Below the pieces are notes generated by a model, which was not told the origin of the DNA, did not search any database, and saw nothing but the letters and a program-made list of their open reading frames with translations. From assembly GCA_024644945.1 (NCBI GenBank), contig JAHEGU010000007.1, forward strand, positions 1 to 64,000: a stretch of DNA of 64,000 nucleotides. The letters are read 5' to 3'. This DNA is from Gammaproteobacteria bacterium. GTDB lineage: Bacteria; Pseudomonadota; Gammaproteobacteria; Arenicellales; Poriferihabitantaceae. A program made the translations under genes and the position numbers. Below are positions 16,742 to 26,116 of this stretch, one piece after another; positions within the stretch are counted from its first letter, which is position 1, and each line of letters begins with the position of its first letter.

Positions 16742-19700
16742 TTATTCTAAAGCACGCCAGGATAGACGTTTTGTCGTGACCGGAGCATTGCTTTGAACCA
16801 GTTCCCCGTCTGTATCACTGCTTAATCGAATAAGAGTCGTGCTACCGTTGTTTTCGAGTTCTAATATGATTGGTTTTGCAGGCGACCCTTCACCTGGTTG
16901 CACTCCGGCAACGGGCATGTCATCGGGTGCGTGGTCCAGGTCGTCTACCCGGTAGTCGAAATTAATGTCGAAAATCGGGGATTCTGGATTATCACCGCTT
17001 ACGGCATCTATCTCCAGCAGCCAGCCTTCCGGAGCCGAATCACAGGGATCACTTGGTTCAGAGGGTCGCGTCGTTGTGGTGAACTGAATCCTTTCATGAA
17101 GCAAGGCAGGATCATTGGTAACTTTCTCATTTTCTTCGGTCAGGTCGATAACCCATCCAAGATCCTTGTCAATACTATAATGAGGGGATCGTCCATCGAC
17201 GGTTCGAAACTTCCGTGTCCCCATGTCGATAGTGTTGACTTGTTGCTGCACCAGTCGATTGCGATCAAAAGCAGCGACTTGCCCACTGTCCCAGACGCCG
17301 TAGATACTGTTTGTTGGATTGAGATGAGTGCCTGCCTCAGGCAAGTCACTATAGGCATAGTTTTTTCCAGTACCAAAATAGAGAATTATTCCTTTATCCG
17401 GTGCTTTACCAGGCAGCTGTCCGATTTCGAATCCACTGCTGATCGATTGGTTAGAAGATAGCTCAGTTCCTATATTATTTTCACTAGCGGTGAATAGGGG
17501 AGATGGAGAGTTATTCGTTTTGTAGAAACTCTCAAATCGGATCAGTTCAGGCATCCAGTCAAAGCGCCATACGTTTCCTGACAAATCTGCCGCGTAAAGC
17601 CTGTCGATAAATGAATCGTCATCCAAATCAGCCGCGGTTACAGAAGTGATTCCGTTGATTCGATCTGTCGGCAGGTCGATCAGCTGACGAAGCGACCCAT
17701 TATCAAGGTTGATTATGTAGATCGTGCTTTTGTTGGATTGACTGCCAACTCCATTGCCGGTGACAGCAAACCAATACTCACTTTGATCGCCGTCTTTTAC
17801 CCGAATAACTGATGCAGGGGATAACAGGTGGCCCATATCAGAATACGGCGAATTAGACGAATCTGAAGTCTCAACTGATAGCGGGTTTATCTCCCAAAGG
17901 AACAGCTTTTCGAGATCGTGGGGCCCCTGTAAATCGAATGCATCCGGGTCAGTAACATCCAGTGCGACCAGCCCTTTTGCCCCCGCTCCGAAGGTGGCGA
18001 GCAATACGGTGTGCCAGGCATTTACCTCAGAATTGGTTCCAATTCGTGCATCTACCAGTGTTATCGGGCCGTCGAAGAAGAATCTATGACGATAATCCGG
18101 ATCAGATAGCTCTGGTAATTCGGGCAACAGCGTCCATGGGACGTAAGCAAAAACTTCTTCAGCGCCAGAAGAACCTTCGGAAAAACCGTGCAGCATGCCG
18201 TCGTTAGCCCCAACGAAAACTACGGGTGCACTGCGCATCAGACTCATCTGGTCGGCAAAGTTCTGATAGTCAGCGTCTGGATAGTTCTGATTAGGTGTGA
18301 CGGGCAGGATTGCGGGATAACTGTGAACGATATCTCCAAGTAGCTCGGCTCTATTTCTGAAAACTCCGCCATTAGATAGTTCCAGTTGTGGGTTACCTCG
18401 TAGCCAGCTTATTACCTCCTCACTATACCCGGGCAGTCGGGGCAGGACATCCTGGAGTTGATCCCAGTGAAACAGTGTGGGAACTAAATCAGAGCTATCG
18501 ATACTCGGATTACCAGAAGGGGTAGCGGTAAATATTTTGCGATTGTGATGGGCAGGAATCTCGGCCCCCTCACCCCATGCTGACTCGGAATTGAAGTCAC
18601 CTGTACTGGAGGGTGTATTGAAATTATATGCTTGTATCGATCCGGACCAGCTACCCGGATCATAGAAGGTCTGGTATACCGTATTTTGCCCATTTGCATC
18701 GATGTTACTAGCCAACGGTGCCACACTGCTGCGAGTTTGGCGTTGTCTCCGCAGAGTTCTTTGTATTACCGATGACAACAAGTCCGTATCCTCCGGTCCG
18801 ACATGGATTCCGCCTGAGTGCATTGCAGCGCCGGTCATTACTCTGCTGGTTCCATCTGCGGAAACGAAGAATCCAGTTAAACCCTGATGGATGAAATCAT
18901 GATTCGCAGTCTCAGTTTCTGGCACGATTGGAATCTCTGCCGAGCCAAATGATTTGCCTGCATCATCGTAGACATTGGCATCAAGCATGTCGACCTGTTG
19001 CGCTTGCCTTGCGGTTGAAATGAAGATTTGTTGGGAGTCGGTCGATGCCGCTTCCTCCGGGTGCTCAAGTCCGTCGCTCACCATGACTATGGCATTTCCC
19101 TGACACCGGTACTGGATGGGGGACAGGACTGAATCAACTGCCTGGCTGCCGTAAAACTGGCCGCGAAAATAATCCCATATCTGTTGGTAGGCCTGTGACA
19201 GCGGTGAGTGCCCAATGTTGCTTAAGGAAATTGCGGTAATGGATTGCAAAATTATGTCTTTATTTTCAGAGCATGAGTGCATGAAATCGATGGCTGCAGT
19301 GCCTTGGGCGAAGCTGGCCAGACAAAATCGGGCGTGTTCTAGTTTGGTGACAAGCTCTGTGGCGGCTTGCTTAAGTTCGTGCAGAACGGTGGTTCTGGGT
19401 ATCAGCCACCCGCCACCTTGTTGTGGTTGGCTAAGATCAGTACCATCCGAAAAAGTGTTGAATAGAAAATCGAGATAGTGACGAGAGTATTGCCAGCTGC
19501 CATTGATGCTAGGGGGTAATTTTAGACAGCTGGTCACCGACCCGCGATTCCCTTGTATATAGCCGGCCGCACAATCTCCAGATAAAAGTCTGTCGATAAA
19601 AACATAGTCACCGTCAGCCAGAGCTCCGTTTGGGTGGAGAGGCCCCATCAAAGTCGACCATCTTGGATAATCAAAGTTTTGATCATAATCTGAGTGGGTG

Positions 19701-19882
19701 GATATACTTCCCATACTTGGTGAGTTGTCGATAAATAGAAAGACGTTTGGTGGAACACTTATTATTGTTTCTAACGGCAACTGAGCCACTTGTGCATGAA
19801 CACCATTTTGCGCAAAGGTGACAACCAAAAAAGCATGTATAGAATGGCGCGAAAACATTCGAATAATTTCTTTGTTAATCAT
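16742..19882 (-). CDS. pilY1: PilY1/PilC type IV pilus tip adhesin
   Basis: A large secreted pilus-associated protein of 1046 residues that promotes pilus assembly and surface contact. After a signal-like N-terminus (residues ~1-30) there is a von Willebrand-like region starting with the metal-site motif DNSPSMG (Asp52, Ser54, Ser56). The C-terminal half is the PilY1 beta-propeller. It includes VFVGANDGMLHGF, GAGAKGLVALDVTDP and the calcium-binding loop DLDDDSFIDRLYAADL near residue 750. The start overlaps the end of pilX by four bases, so translation is coupled. Confidence 0.93.
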   Translation of the reverse strand: MINKEIIRMFSRHSIHAFLVVTFAQNGVHAQVAQLPLETIISVPPNVFLFIDNSPSMGSISTHSDYDQNFDYPRWSTLMGPLHPNGALADGDYVFIDRLLSGDCAAGYIQGNRGSVTSCLKLPPSINGSWQYSRHYLDFLFNTFSDGTDLSQPQQGGGWLIPRTTVLHELKQAATELVTKLEHARFCLASFAQGTAAIDFMHSCSENKDIILQSITAISLSNIGHSPLSQAYQQIWDYFRGQFYGSQAVDSVLSPIQYRCQGNAIVMVSDGLEHPEEAASTDSQQIFISTARQAQQVDMLDANVYDDAGKSFGSAEIPIVPETETANHDFIHQGLTGFFVSADGTSRVMTGAAMHSGGIHVGPEDTDLLSSVIQRTLRRQRQTRSSVAPLASNIDANGQNTVYQTFYDPGSWSGSIQAYNFNTPSSTGDFNSESAWGEGAEIPAHHNRKIFTATPSGNPSIDSSDLVPTLFHWDQLQDVLPRLPGYSEEVISWLRGNPQLELSNGGVFRNRAELLGDIVHSYPAILPVTPNQNYPDADYQNFADQMSLMRSAPVVFVGANDGMLHGFSEGSSGAEEVFAYVPWTLLPELPELSDPDYRHRFFFDGPITLVDARIGTNSEVNAWHTVLLATFGAGAKGLVALDVTDPDAFDLQGPHDLEKLFLWEINPLSVETSDSSNSPYSDMGHLLSPASVIRVKDGDQSEYWFAVTGNGVGSQSNKSTIYIINLDNGSLRQLIDLPTDRINGITSVTAADLDDDSFIDRLYAADLSGNVWRFDWMPELIRFESFYKTNNSPSPLFTASENNIGTELSSNQSISSGFEIGQLPGKAPDKGIILYFGTGKNYAYSDLPEAGTHLNPTNSIYGVWDSGQVAAFDRNRLVQQQVNTIDMGTRKFRTVDGRSPHYSIDKDLGWVIDLTEENEKVTNDPALLHERIQFTTTTRPSEPSDPCDSAPEGWLLEIDAVSGDNPESPIFDINFDYRVDDLDHAPDDMPVAGVQPGEGSPAKPIILELENNGSTTLIRLSSDTDGELVQSNAPVTTKRLSWRALE

Positions 19883-20367
19883 TGGGTCCCCCGGGCGATT
19901 ACGCTTCTTAACTGAGTGCCCTGACCGCCAAATTCAGATAATGTTGTGGCGTCAATGCGATAAAAATGTCTGCTGGCACGTTGATTCTGCCGGCCCTTCC
20001 CGCGCACTTTACTGCCAGGTATGTTGATCGATGAAATTCTCACCGTGGACGGGGTAAATGATCCTGGGTGTGAAGTATCAGTTGCGAATGGATTAAAGGG
20101 TATAGTGTGACGCAGAGTAGACTCGCTACCGGCCAAGGAAATATCGTTGGCTGAGTTTGCTGGTATAAGAAAATTTTCCGCGTAACGGAGAGCACTTTCG
20201 GTCTGTTGAAACATTAGATCGTGCTGCCGATAGTTTCGTGCGATGTGCGCTTCAAGCAGCGCATCTTTTAGTCCACCGATGGAGAGCACTGCCGTAAGCA
20301 ATATAACAAGCAATCCGGTTATCAATGTATTTCCCTTTACGGTCCTGTAAAGATTATGGTGTTTCAT
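19879..20367 (-). CDS. pilX: Minor pilin PilX
   Basis: A minor pilin with the processing site VKG|NTLITGLLVILL. There is no Glu at +5, as usual for PilX/GspK-type proteins at the tip of the pilus. ATG 20367 is chosen because it overlaps the pilW stop as ATGA and begins the leader directly. The frame stays open upstream to 20490, but that part only overlaps pilW. At 162 residues it is of normal length. The end overlaps pilY1 by four bases. Confidence 0.87.
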   Translation of the reverse strand: MKHHNLYRTVKGNTLITGLLVILLTAVLSIGGLKDALLEAHIARNYRQHDLMFQQTESALRYAENFLIPANSANDISLAGSESTLRHTIPFNPFATDTSHPGSFTPSTVRISSINIPGSKVRGKGRQNQRASRHFYRIDATTLSEFGGQGTQLRSVIARGTQ

Positions 20368-21635
20368 AAAGCTGCATTCCTCAAATAAATCTCTTTTTGT
20401 ACTACGCGGCGCGTATAAAACTTCTTGTTTTGTTCGCCAGGGGATGAGTGCGGACATATCTCCGGCTCCACTTGAGGCGTCTGCTCGCATGGAATCATTT
20501 CACCTGCGTGGTTCGGAAAAGAAACAGTTGGCCCCTGTGTTGATTGCTCGTATCCGGTGGTAATGCTCAACATCAGCCATGCTCTTACGCTGACCAGCTT
20601 TGACCAGTTTTCCCGATTACTATTGATCTCACCTGCACTTAGGTACTGATCCGGAGTGCCATTTGAATCTAGGTCGACGCCATAAAGCAGCCGAAAATTC
20701 TCTACGCCCTCCACGATAGCCTCGGTGTAGATCCGAGTGCTATTTTTGGCAGGTCCAGTCCGGTATAAGTAACTGTTCCCCGATGCATCTTTTGATCCTA
20801 TATAGTAGAGGGTGTGAGTAACCAGGTGTGCCTTTGTGCCAGAGAGAAACTGATAGTCTGAGAAATATTGTCGAGTAATCTCGTTAACGCACGACGCTCG
20901 CGGGTCACCTCCGAGCAGAACTTTGTCACCCCCTGCAAAATAACCATCTGTATCTGTGCTTATCGCAACACAGTTGATGGTTGTATCTGGCCCATACTGA
21001 ACTATGGTGACATCTCTCGATTCATCGTATACCGGATTTTGGCGGCGGTCGATTTGCAAGGTAGCTGCTTGTAAACAATCGTTCAATTCAAGCAGTTGCC
21101 CCATAAACAGCTGATCCGTGATGTCACCTTTGAAACTGATAGTTTGCGCGTGATTATCATGGTAGACAACGTCAAGCTCCAAACCTCCAGTACCGCGAAT
21201 CATTATCAGGTCGCCGACAAACTGGTCTGCCTGTTGCAGGCGCCTAGCCTGCCAAGCTCTACCAAGTATCGAATCAATTGAGTCTATTTCATTGGCGTTG
21301 AAGCCGCGAATTGAGTAATCTCGATATGCCCAGTTTGCTAGGCTTTCTGGGAGTGCTGTATGGTTTGAATTCACTACATTAGAACGACTCGCATTGGGAT
21401 TGCATCCGCGATATCCAGACTGTCTTATCGCGTGATCCAGTTCAGCTAGCGCGATGCGGCCAGATTCTTGAATCTTCGAAAGTGAATTGCTGGTGGCGAA
21501 ACCAGAAATTGCCGGTGCAGCTAGACCGAGTGCGGCAGCAATTACGATTAATCCGAGTGTCTGGCCGATCATAAGTTCGATCAGAGAGGTGCCAGCGATT
21601 TTGCAAAAGGTTTTATGCGACTTCCGTGTCAGCAT
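20364..21635 (-). CDS. pilW: Minor pilin PilW
   Basis: A minor pilin with the prepilin motif AG|TSLIELMIGQTLGL (Glu at +5). The family segment ISKIQESGRIALAELDHAIRQSGYRGC is present in near-identical form (SLSKIQESGRIALAE...) at about residues 50-80. At 423 residues it is a long member of the family, as PilW often is. It lies 19 bases after pilV and overlaps pilX. Confidence 0.88.
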   Translation of the reverse strand: MLTRKSHKTFCKIAGTSLIELMIGQTLGLIVIAAALGLAAPAISGFATSNSLSKIQESGRIALAELDHAIRQSGYRGCNPNASRSNVVNSNHTALPESLANWAYRDYSIRGFNANEIDSIDSILGRAWQARRLQQADQFVGDLIMIRGTGGLELDVVYHDNHAQTISFKGDITDQLFMGQLLELNDCLQAATLQIDRRQNPVYDESRDVTIVQYGPDTTINCVAISTDTDGYFAGGDKVLLGGDPRASCVNEITRQYFSDYQFLSGTKAHLVTHTLYYIGSKDASGNSYLYRTGPAKNSTRIYTEAIVEGVENFRLLYGVDLDSNGTPDQYLSAGEINSNRENWSKLVSVRAWLMLSITTGYEQSTQGPTVSFPNHAGEMIPCEQTPQVEPEICPHSSPGEQNKKFYTRRVVQKEIYLRNAAL

Positions 21636-21654
21636 GTTGGGTTGCTCCTTTTCG

Positions 21655-22206
21655 TTACATGATTATTTGGCGATTACAGGCTATTGATCCGTCGTTACTA
21701 TGCTCCGTCTCGTTTGAAGCTCGTGGAATCTGTTCCAGATTCTCAAAACAAATCTCACATGTAGTCAATGTTTCTGTTTCACAAGAGATGTCAATCCAGG
21801 CGTCAGCACCGTTCGCGGAAAGTGCAGAGATGATGTCGTCTAACTCTGCAATAAAGGATTGCTGTGTGTCATATGTTGAGTCAGATCTTATGCGAACATT
21901 GAAAGCACCGCTTGCGGCTAGCTCAGGATGCAATCGAAGTTGGTCTAAAATTGCAGCGTTTGCCAAGGTAAGGTTGCTGTTGGTTTGTGCGTCAAGGTTT
22001 AATCGCAACGCTTTTAGCTTGGCAGAAGTAAAGCCCGTAATGCCGATTGCCAGGAGTGAGATAGTCACCATGACTTCTATCAGCAAGTATCCCTTGTGCT
22101 TGTATGTATCCCTTGTGCTTGAATGTACCGATGCGCTTGAATGTGCCGATGCGCTTGACTGTACCGAAGTGCTTGACCGCACCGATGTGTGCTTGAATGT
22201 GTCCAT
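21655..22206 (-). CDS. pilV: Minor pilin PilV with an expanded repetitive leader
   Basis: The first gene of the minor-pilin operon. The mature protein starts at HKG|YLLIEVMVTISLLAIG, with Glu at +5. The leader before it is about 39 residues, where class III prepilins normally have 5-15. It is made of Ser/Thr-rich 6-residue repeats (TSVRSS, TSVQSS, SASAHS...) encoded by tandem 18-bp DNA repeats. ATG 22206 opens the frame; a GTG inside the repeats is a possible shorter start. The rest of the 183-residue protein looks intact (AAILDQLRLHPELAASG). Confidence 0.82.
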   Translation of the reverse strand: MDTFKHTSVRSSTSVQSSASAHSSASVHSSTRDTYKHKGYLLIEVMVTISLLAIGITGFTSAKLKALRLNLDAQTNSNLTLANAAILDQLRLHPELAASGAFNVRIRSDSTYDTQQSFIAELDDIISALSANGADAWIDISCETETLTTCEICFENLEQIPRASNETEHSNDGSIACNRQIIM

Positions 22207-22208
22207 GT
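22098..22208. repeat. Tandem ~18-bp repeat inside the pilV leader
   Basis: Six copies of a unit beginning GCTTGA start at 22098, 22117, 22135, 22153, 22171 and 22191. The middle spacings are exactly 18 bases and the outer ones 19 and 20. The unit approximates GCTTGAATGTACCGATGC. On the minus strand it encodes a six-residue Ser-rich repeat. It is probably a slippage-expanded minisatellite. Confidence 0.85.
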
Positions 22209-22300
22209 TTTAGTGTGTCGGTATTCCTTTACCTGGGACCATTATATTAGGCTTTCAAATTTTATCAACCCTGAATCGATCTGTTAAGAAGTGAAATCCA

Positions 22301-23509
22301 TCAGCAACCACTGGCGGCAATGTTCCTGACTTTAAATTGCGGTACTACTATTCTAGTGGGTGGGCGGTAGGGGAAACGTAATCTCACTTTGGCCACCTTC
22401 TTCACTGCGGCTGGATTTTCTTTTGATCGGTAGAGACTTTGATAGAGCTCATAGGCTTGCTGCCTCTGGTTGGCAACGTCCAGAGCGTTTGCAACGGCAA
22501 GTTGACGATAGGGATCGAGATTGTCATCAGTGCTTAGTGTCGTCAGCGTCTGGTAATCACCTGAATCAGCAAGTATTCGAAAACGGGCTTTTTCAATCCG
22601 GTCTTCAAGTATGTTTTCTTCAGCAGATTGCACACTATATGCTTGGTTAGCATCGCGAGCCATTTCCAATTGGCCGCATTTAAGCAGCAACCCTTGTCTC
22701 AAAACCGCGAGATCGTGATTTCGTGGAAATTCGCTGCCAATGAAATCAATTGCTTCCGTATACTTGCAGAATGCCGGTGTGCGCCAGGATACTTCCGCAA
22801 GTAATGCGCGCATTGCTTCGACCGCAAATATACTTTCCCCGATAACCGCGTTTTCAATCAAGTCGATGCCTTTATCCCGATTGCCGCGATGGCTCACTCT
22901 GTCTTTGAGCCATTTATTGGTGTTTAATAGATCATGGGTATAGACCTCAAAAAGCCCAAGAAGAAGCTCGGTGTCGTCGTAACCAGTCTCTGTTTCACCT
23001 GAAATGCTACGAAAATCAAGGATGTGTTCGCGGGCTTCCATGCCCATTTCGTATCCAGCTAAATACTGCTCGTTCTCAAGAAGTGTTCTCGCGGTATGAC
23101 CCTTGCTGATACCTAAAGCAAGCGAATCGCGAGAAGTAAGAGAATCTGATGCCAGCTTTTTATGCAGCGCTTTAATGGACCGGCGAAGATTAAAAATACC
23201 CTTTTCCTTAATTACCTCGTCGGCTTGTTGGTAGCCGCGGTGCCAGATTCCCAGAGCACGATAAAACGAGGCGGATGGAATGATTGCCTGTTCGAGATCA
23301 AGGTCAACTACCAGTCGTTCCGCAAAGTCATACTCCTGATTGAGAATTGCATTGACAATCGATTTTTCTGGCAATCCAACACAAGACGGCTTGATGTCGG
23401 TTTCACTGTTTTTTGCAATTGCGTCTTCACTAAATCCATTTCCTGCGAGCATAAGCATAAGCAGGAACCCAATAAAGGCTTTTTCTTTTTTATATTTCCG
23501 GTTCGACAC
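22301..23509 (-). CDS. Secreted protein of unknown function, helical (TPR-like)
   Basis: I do not recognise this 402-residue protein. It has a signal peptide (hydrophobic FIGFLLMLMLAGNGF, residues ~13-27). A mostly helical body follows, with repeated alternation of bulky and small residues that suggests TPR-like repeats (ANALDVANQRQQAYELYQSL and others). The tail is basic (VRLRFPYRPPTRIVVPQFKVR). Four or more cysteines are scattered through it. It lies upstream of the pilV operon on the same strand, about 95 bases before pilV, so a link to pili is possible but unproven. Confidence 0.7.
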   Translation of the reverse strand: MSNRKYKKEKAFIGFLLMLMLAGNGFSEDAIAKNSETDIKPSCVGLPEKSIVNAILNQEYDFAERLVVDLDLEQAIIPSASFYRALGIWHRGYQQADEVIKEKGIFNLRRSIKALHKKLASDSLTSRDSLALGISKGHTARTLLENEQYLAGYEMGMEAREHILDFRSISGETETGYDDTELLLGLFEVYTHDLLNTNKWLKDRVSHRGNRDKGIDLIENAVIGESIFAVEAMRALLAEVSWRTPAFCKYTEAIDFIGSEFPRNHDLAVLRQGLLLKCGQLEMARDANQAYSVQSAEENILEDRIEKARFRILADSGDYQTLTTLSTDDNLDPYRQLAVANALDVANQRQQAYELYQSLYRSKENPAAVKKVAKVRLRFPYRPPTRIVVPQFKVRNIAASGC

Positions 23510-23540
23510 CAGTATCAGACTTTAACCTCTTACTATTGTC

Positions 23541-24926
23541 CTAGCTACTCGCCCAAAGTCCTTCTTGTTCAACTTCCCTGGCGGCGAGTTCGATACCTTT
23601 GCCTAGTTTTTCAACCAGATCATCAATTTGTTCGCGTGTAATAATTAAGGGCGGTGACATCACGCACATATTGATTATCGGTCTGACCAACAATCCTAAA
23701 GCTTGGCAGTGTTTGTCGATACGGTTACCAATCTCATAGTCTAAAACCAGCTTCCTCTCTCGACCTTTGTTTATATCGCATTCGACACAGGCCATCAGCC
23801 CGATGCCCCGCACATCCGTTACAATCGGGTGTTCCAGGAGCGTTTTCAATTGTGATTGAAAGTAGGGCGCTATTTCCTGTACATGTTGCATTAAGTTTTC
23901 CCGTTCCATGATCTCGATATTTTTTAATGCCGCTGCACAGGCCACCGGGTGCCCCGAGTAAGTGAATCCGTTTGAGAAGTATGCACCAGAGTCTTCCTTC
24001 TGGACTGTTTTCAACAGTTTGTCCGATACGAGGAATGCGCCAAGCGGAACGTAACCGGAAGTGATGCCTTTGGCGCAGGTAATAATATCGGGCTGAATGC
24101 CAAACACTGCCTCAGATGCAAAGAAGTGTCCTAGTCGACCAAAAGCTGTGACGACTTCATCTGAAATATAGAGCACGTCATGCTTGCGACATACTGCCAG
24201 ACATCCTGCATGATATCCCTCTGGTGCAAGAATAACGCCTCCTGATGCCAGAATGGGCTCGGCAATGAATGCGGCGACATTATCTGCTCCGATCTCGATA
24301 ATTCTGCTCTCCAGCTCGTCCACCTTTAGCCTGCACCACTGTAAATCAGCCATGTCTTTCGGCTTGTCGAGCATATTCGGGTCTGAAATGTGATGAAACG
24401 TGTCTGTCTTAAAATCTAAAAAGTTTTTATCTCGGCTCTTTCCAGAAGCAGATGCGGCAAGATAGGTACTACCGTGATAGCCATTATTGCGTGCAATGAT
24501 GTGTTTTTTGTGTGGGCGGTTGAGCACGTTATTGCGAAACATGACGAACCTCAGTGCCGAATCAACAGCGGTCGAGCCGCCGGTGGTATAAAAAACGTGA
24601 TTGAGGTCCCCGGGGGACAGCGATGCCAGCTTATCCGCAAGCACTGCGGCCGGTGCATTGGTGAGGCTCCAAGGGCTGACATAGGTGAGTTCCATGATTT
24701 GATCAGATATGGCTTTAGCCATTTCAGAGCGGCGATGACCTATATTTACGCACCACATGCCGGCGGGGCCATCGAGTAATCGATTACCGTCAGAATCCGT
24801 TATGTAAACACCGTCGCCTTCAGTGACTACAGTGCGTTTGTTACGTCCAACCGCATCGATACTCTCCCACGGATGCAGAAATAAGTTATCGTCATGCTGC
24901 AGGTTTTTAGTAAGTTTTGTAGACAT
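23541..24926 (-). CDS. Class III PLP-dependent aminotransferase
   Basis: A fold-type I aminotransferase of the omega-amino acid/amine:pyruvate group. It has GDGVYITDSDGNRLLDGPAGMWCVNIGH, split here as an N-terminal signature of about residues 35-62. It also has FYTTGGSTAVDSALR for the PLP phosphate, ISDEVVTAFGRLG, and the catalytic lysine in CAKGITSGY. ATG 24926 is chosen because further upstream the frame only overlaps the preceding gene. The nearest named relatives by memory are putrescine:pyruvate and beta-alanine:pyruvate aminotransferases, but the amine donor is not decided. If it uses putrescine it could complement the Pot transporter. Confidence 0.9.
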   Translation of the reverse strand: MSTKLTKNLQHDDNLFLHPWESIDAVGRNKRTVVTEGDGVYITDSDGNRLLDGPAGMWCVNIGHRRSEMAKAISDQIMELTYVSPWSLTNAPAAVLADKLASLSPGDLNHVFYTTGGSTAVDSALRFVMFRNNVLNRPHKKHIIARNNGYHGSTYLAASASGKSRDKNFLDFKTDTFHHISDPNMLDKPKDMADLQWCRLKVDELESRIIEIGADNVAAFIAEPILASGGVILAPEGYHAGCLAVCRKHDVLYISDEVVTAFGRLGHFFASEAVFGIQPDIITCAKGITSGYVPLGAFLVSDKLLKTVQKEDSGAYFSNGFTYSGHPVACAAALKNIEIMERENLMQHVQEIAPYFQSQLKTLLEHPIVTDVRGIGLMACVECDINKGRERKLVLDYEIGNRIDKHCQALGLLVRPIINMCVMSPPLIITREQIDDLVEKLGKGIELAAREVEQEGLWASS

Positions 24927-24945
24927 GATTACTGGTTTGATTAAA

Positions 24946-25722
24946 TTACTTGATGTTAGCGCTGAAACCCACCAGCTTCCAGCTAAGTCCCTCGCAGACG
25001 TATTTTTGCTCAAAATCCAGTTGACTTGGTCGAGTAGGATATAACCCTGCGATCAACAGTATTCCGTTTTGGTCGAGCTCCGAGCTAATAGTGAATTGCG
25101 GGGTCAAATCATCCAGCACTGTTAAATCAATATTGGCGTCGCAGAAAGCTTTGTATGCTTGGTCGAGATTATCCACAGAAAATTGCTGTTGCCAGATGCC
25201 GGCAATATGGTCGTGAAAGGCCAGCATACTCTTTTGATTTACTGATACGGCGAATCGATTCATGCTCTTTCAGATCAAACTTACAGCCTCTCTTTCATCA
25301 GGGATATGGTCTGAATTTATGTTTGACTGCAATCCAGCTGACGACTTGCTTATGGAGTAGATCTTCCAGCCGTCTTTTCCTTTCACAAATCCCACTGTTA
25401 ACGGCACGGCATTACCGGATTCAGTAATTACTGCACCGGAAATTTCACCTTGTCCTACTTCGATTGATCGCGAACTCCAGCTTGCCTGTTGATAGTTACC
25501 GAGTGCGTTCATTTCAACGAAATCCTTAAGGTCCTCAAAAGAAGTGCTTGTCTTGAAGTCTTCTGAGAGCCACGAGTATGCCTTATCGAGATCATTGTTT
25601 TTAACTGCATCAAAGAATCCATCGCTGGCGTCCACCATATCTTTGGTAAAATAAAAAACTGATCCAATTCCGACAACAACCAGTATCGTGATGCTCAATA
25701 GTATTTTAAGGGTTGTTTTCAT
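24946..25722 (-). pseudogene. Two-domain anchored protein split by an in-frame TGA
   Basis: The first part (25270-25722) starts with a signal anchor (residues ~5-26). It has one small alpha+beta domain (FFDAVKNNDLDKAYSWLSEDFKTSTSFEDL). After TGA at 25272-25270 the same frame continues through two codons into ATG 25263 and a second, related domain (AFHDHIAGIWQQQFSVDNLDQAYKAF ... LYPTRPSQLDFEQKYV) ending at 24946. I recall relatives that carry both halves in one chain, so the TGA probably interrupts a single gene. Alternatives are two real genes, stop read-through or a sequencing error. The function is unknown. Confidence 0.65.
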
Positions 25723-26116
25723 GGCTTCTTAGTGTCTAATGGAGAAAGCGCTTAGTGGAACTCTCCGATAATTAATGCCGGAATCCAGTAAATGCCTTGT
25801 TTATATGAGACAAAATAAACTAGCTTATACCCTCCATATTTTAAAGTATCTTTAGTGGTGCACGTATCAGTTTTATGATTGTCAGATGGCGTATTATCAG
25901 CCCACAAATCTGATGTAACCATTTAGCCAGCTTTGCATAATTGAAAGATCCGCTGATATTTTGAGCAGATTAGGTTTATCTCCCTATAAGTCTATTTGTG
26001 GCGCTAATAGGGTAATCAGATTTGTCCGCTTGTGGTCTCAAGGATATCCGCCATAATCGGACCATACATGGCAAACTGCAATCTAATATGACCTCTTTAT
26101 TTCTCTGAACCAGACT
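25723..26116. other. Intergenic region upstream of the soe operon
   Basis: An AT-rich divergent region of 394 bases. No ORF, RNA gene or strong dyad was recognised. It must contain the promoters of the rightward molybdoenzyme operon and of the leftward anchored-protein gene, but I could not pick a convincing -35/-10 pair. Confidence 0.5.

Noticed and set aside
22098..22208. CRISPR-like array from the tandem repeats in pilV.
   Set aside because: Units are directly adjacent with no spacers, the repeats are imperfect and coding, and there are no cas genes.
21626..22213. A 195-codon forward frame lying over pilV and the start of pilW.
   Set aside because: It is antisense to two clear pilin genes with matching operon structure, and its translation shows no family features.
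25270..25272. Selenocysteine insertion at the in-frame TGA.
   Set aside because: The position is in an ordinary helix, not a redox motif, and no SECIS-like hairpin was evident just downstream.
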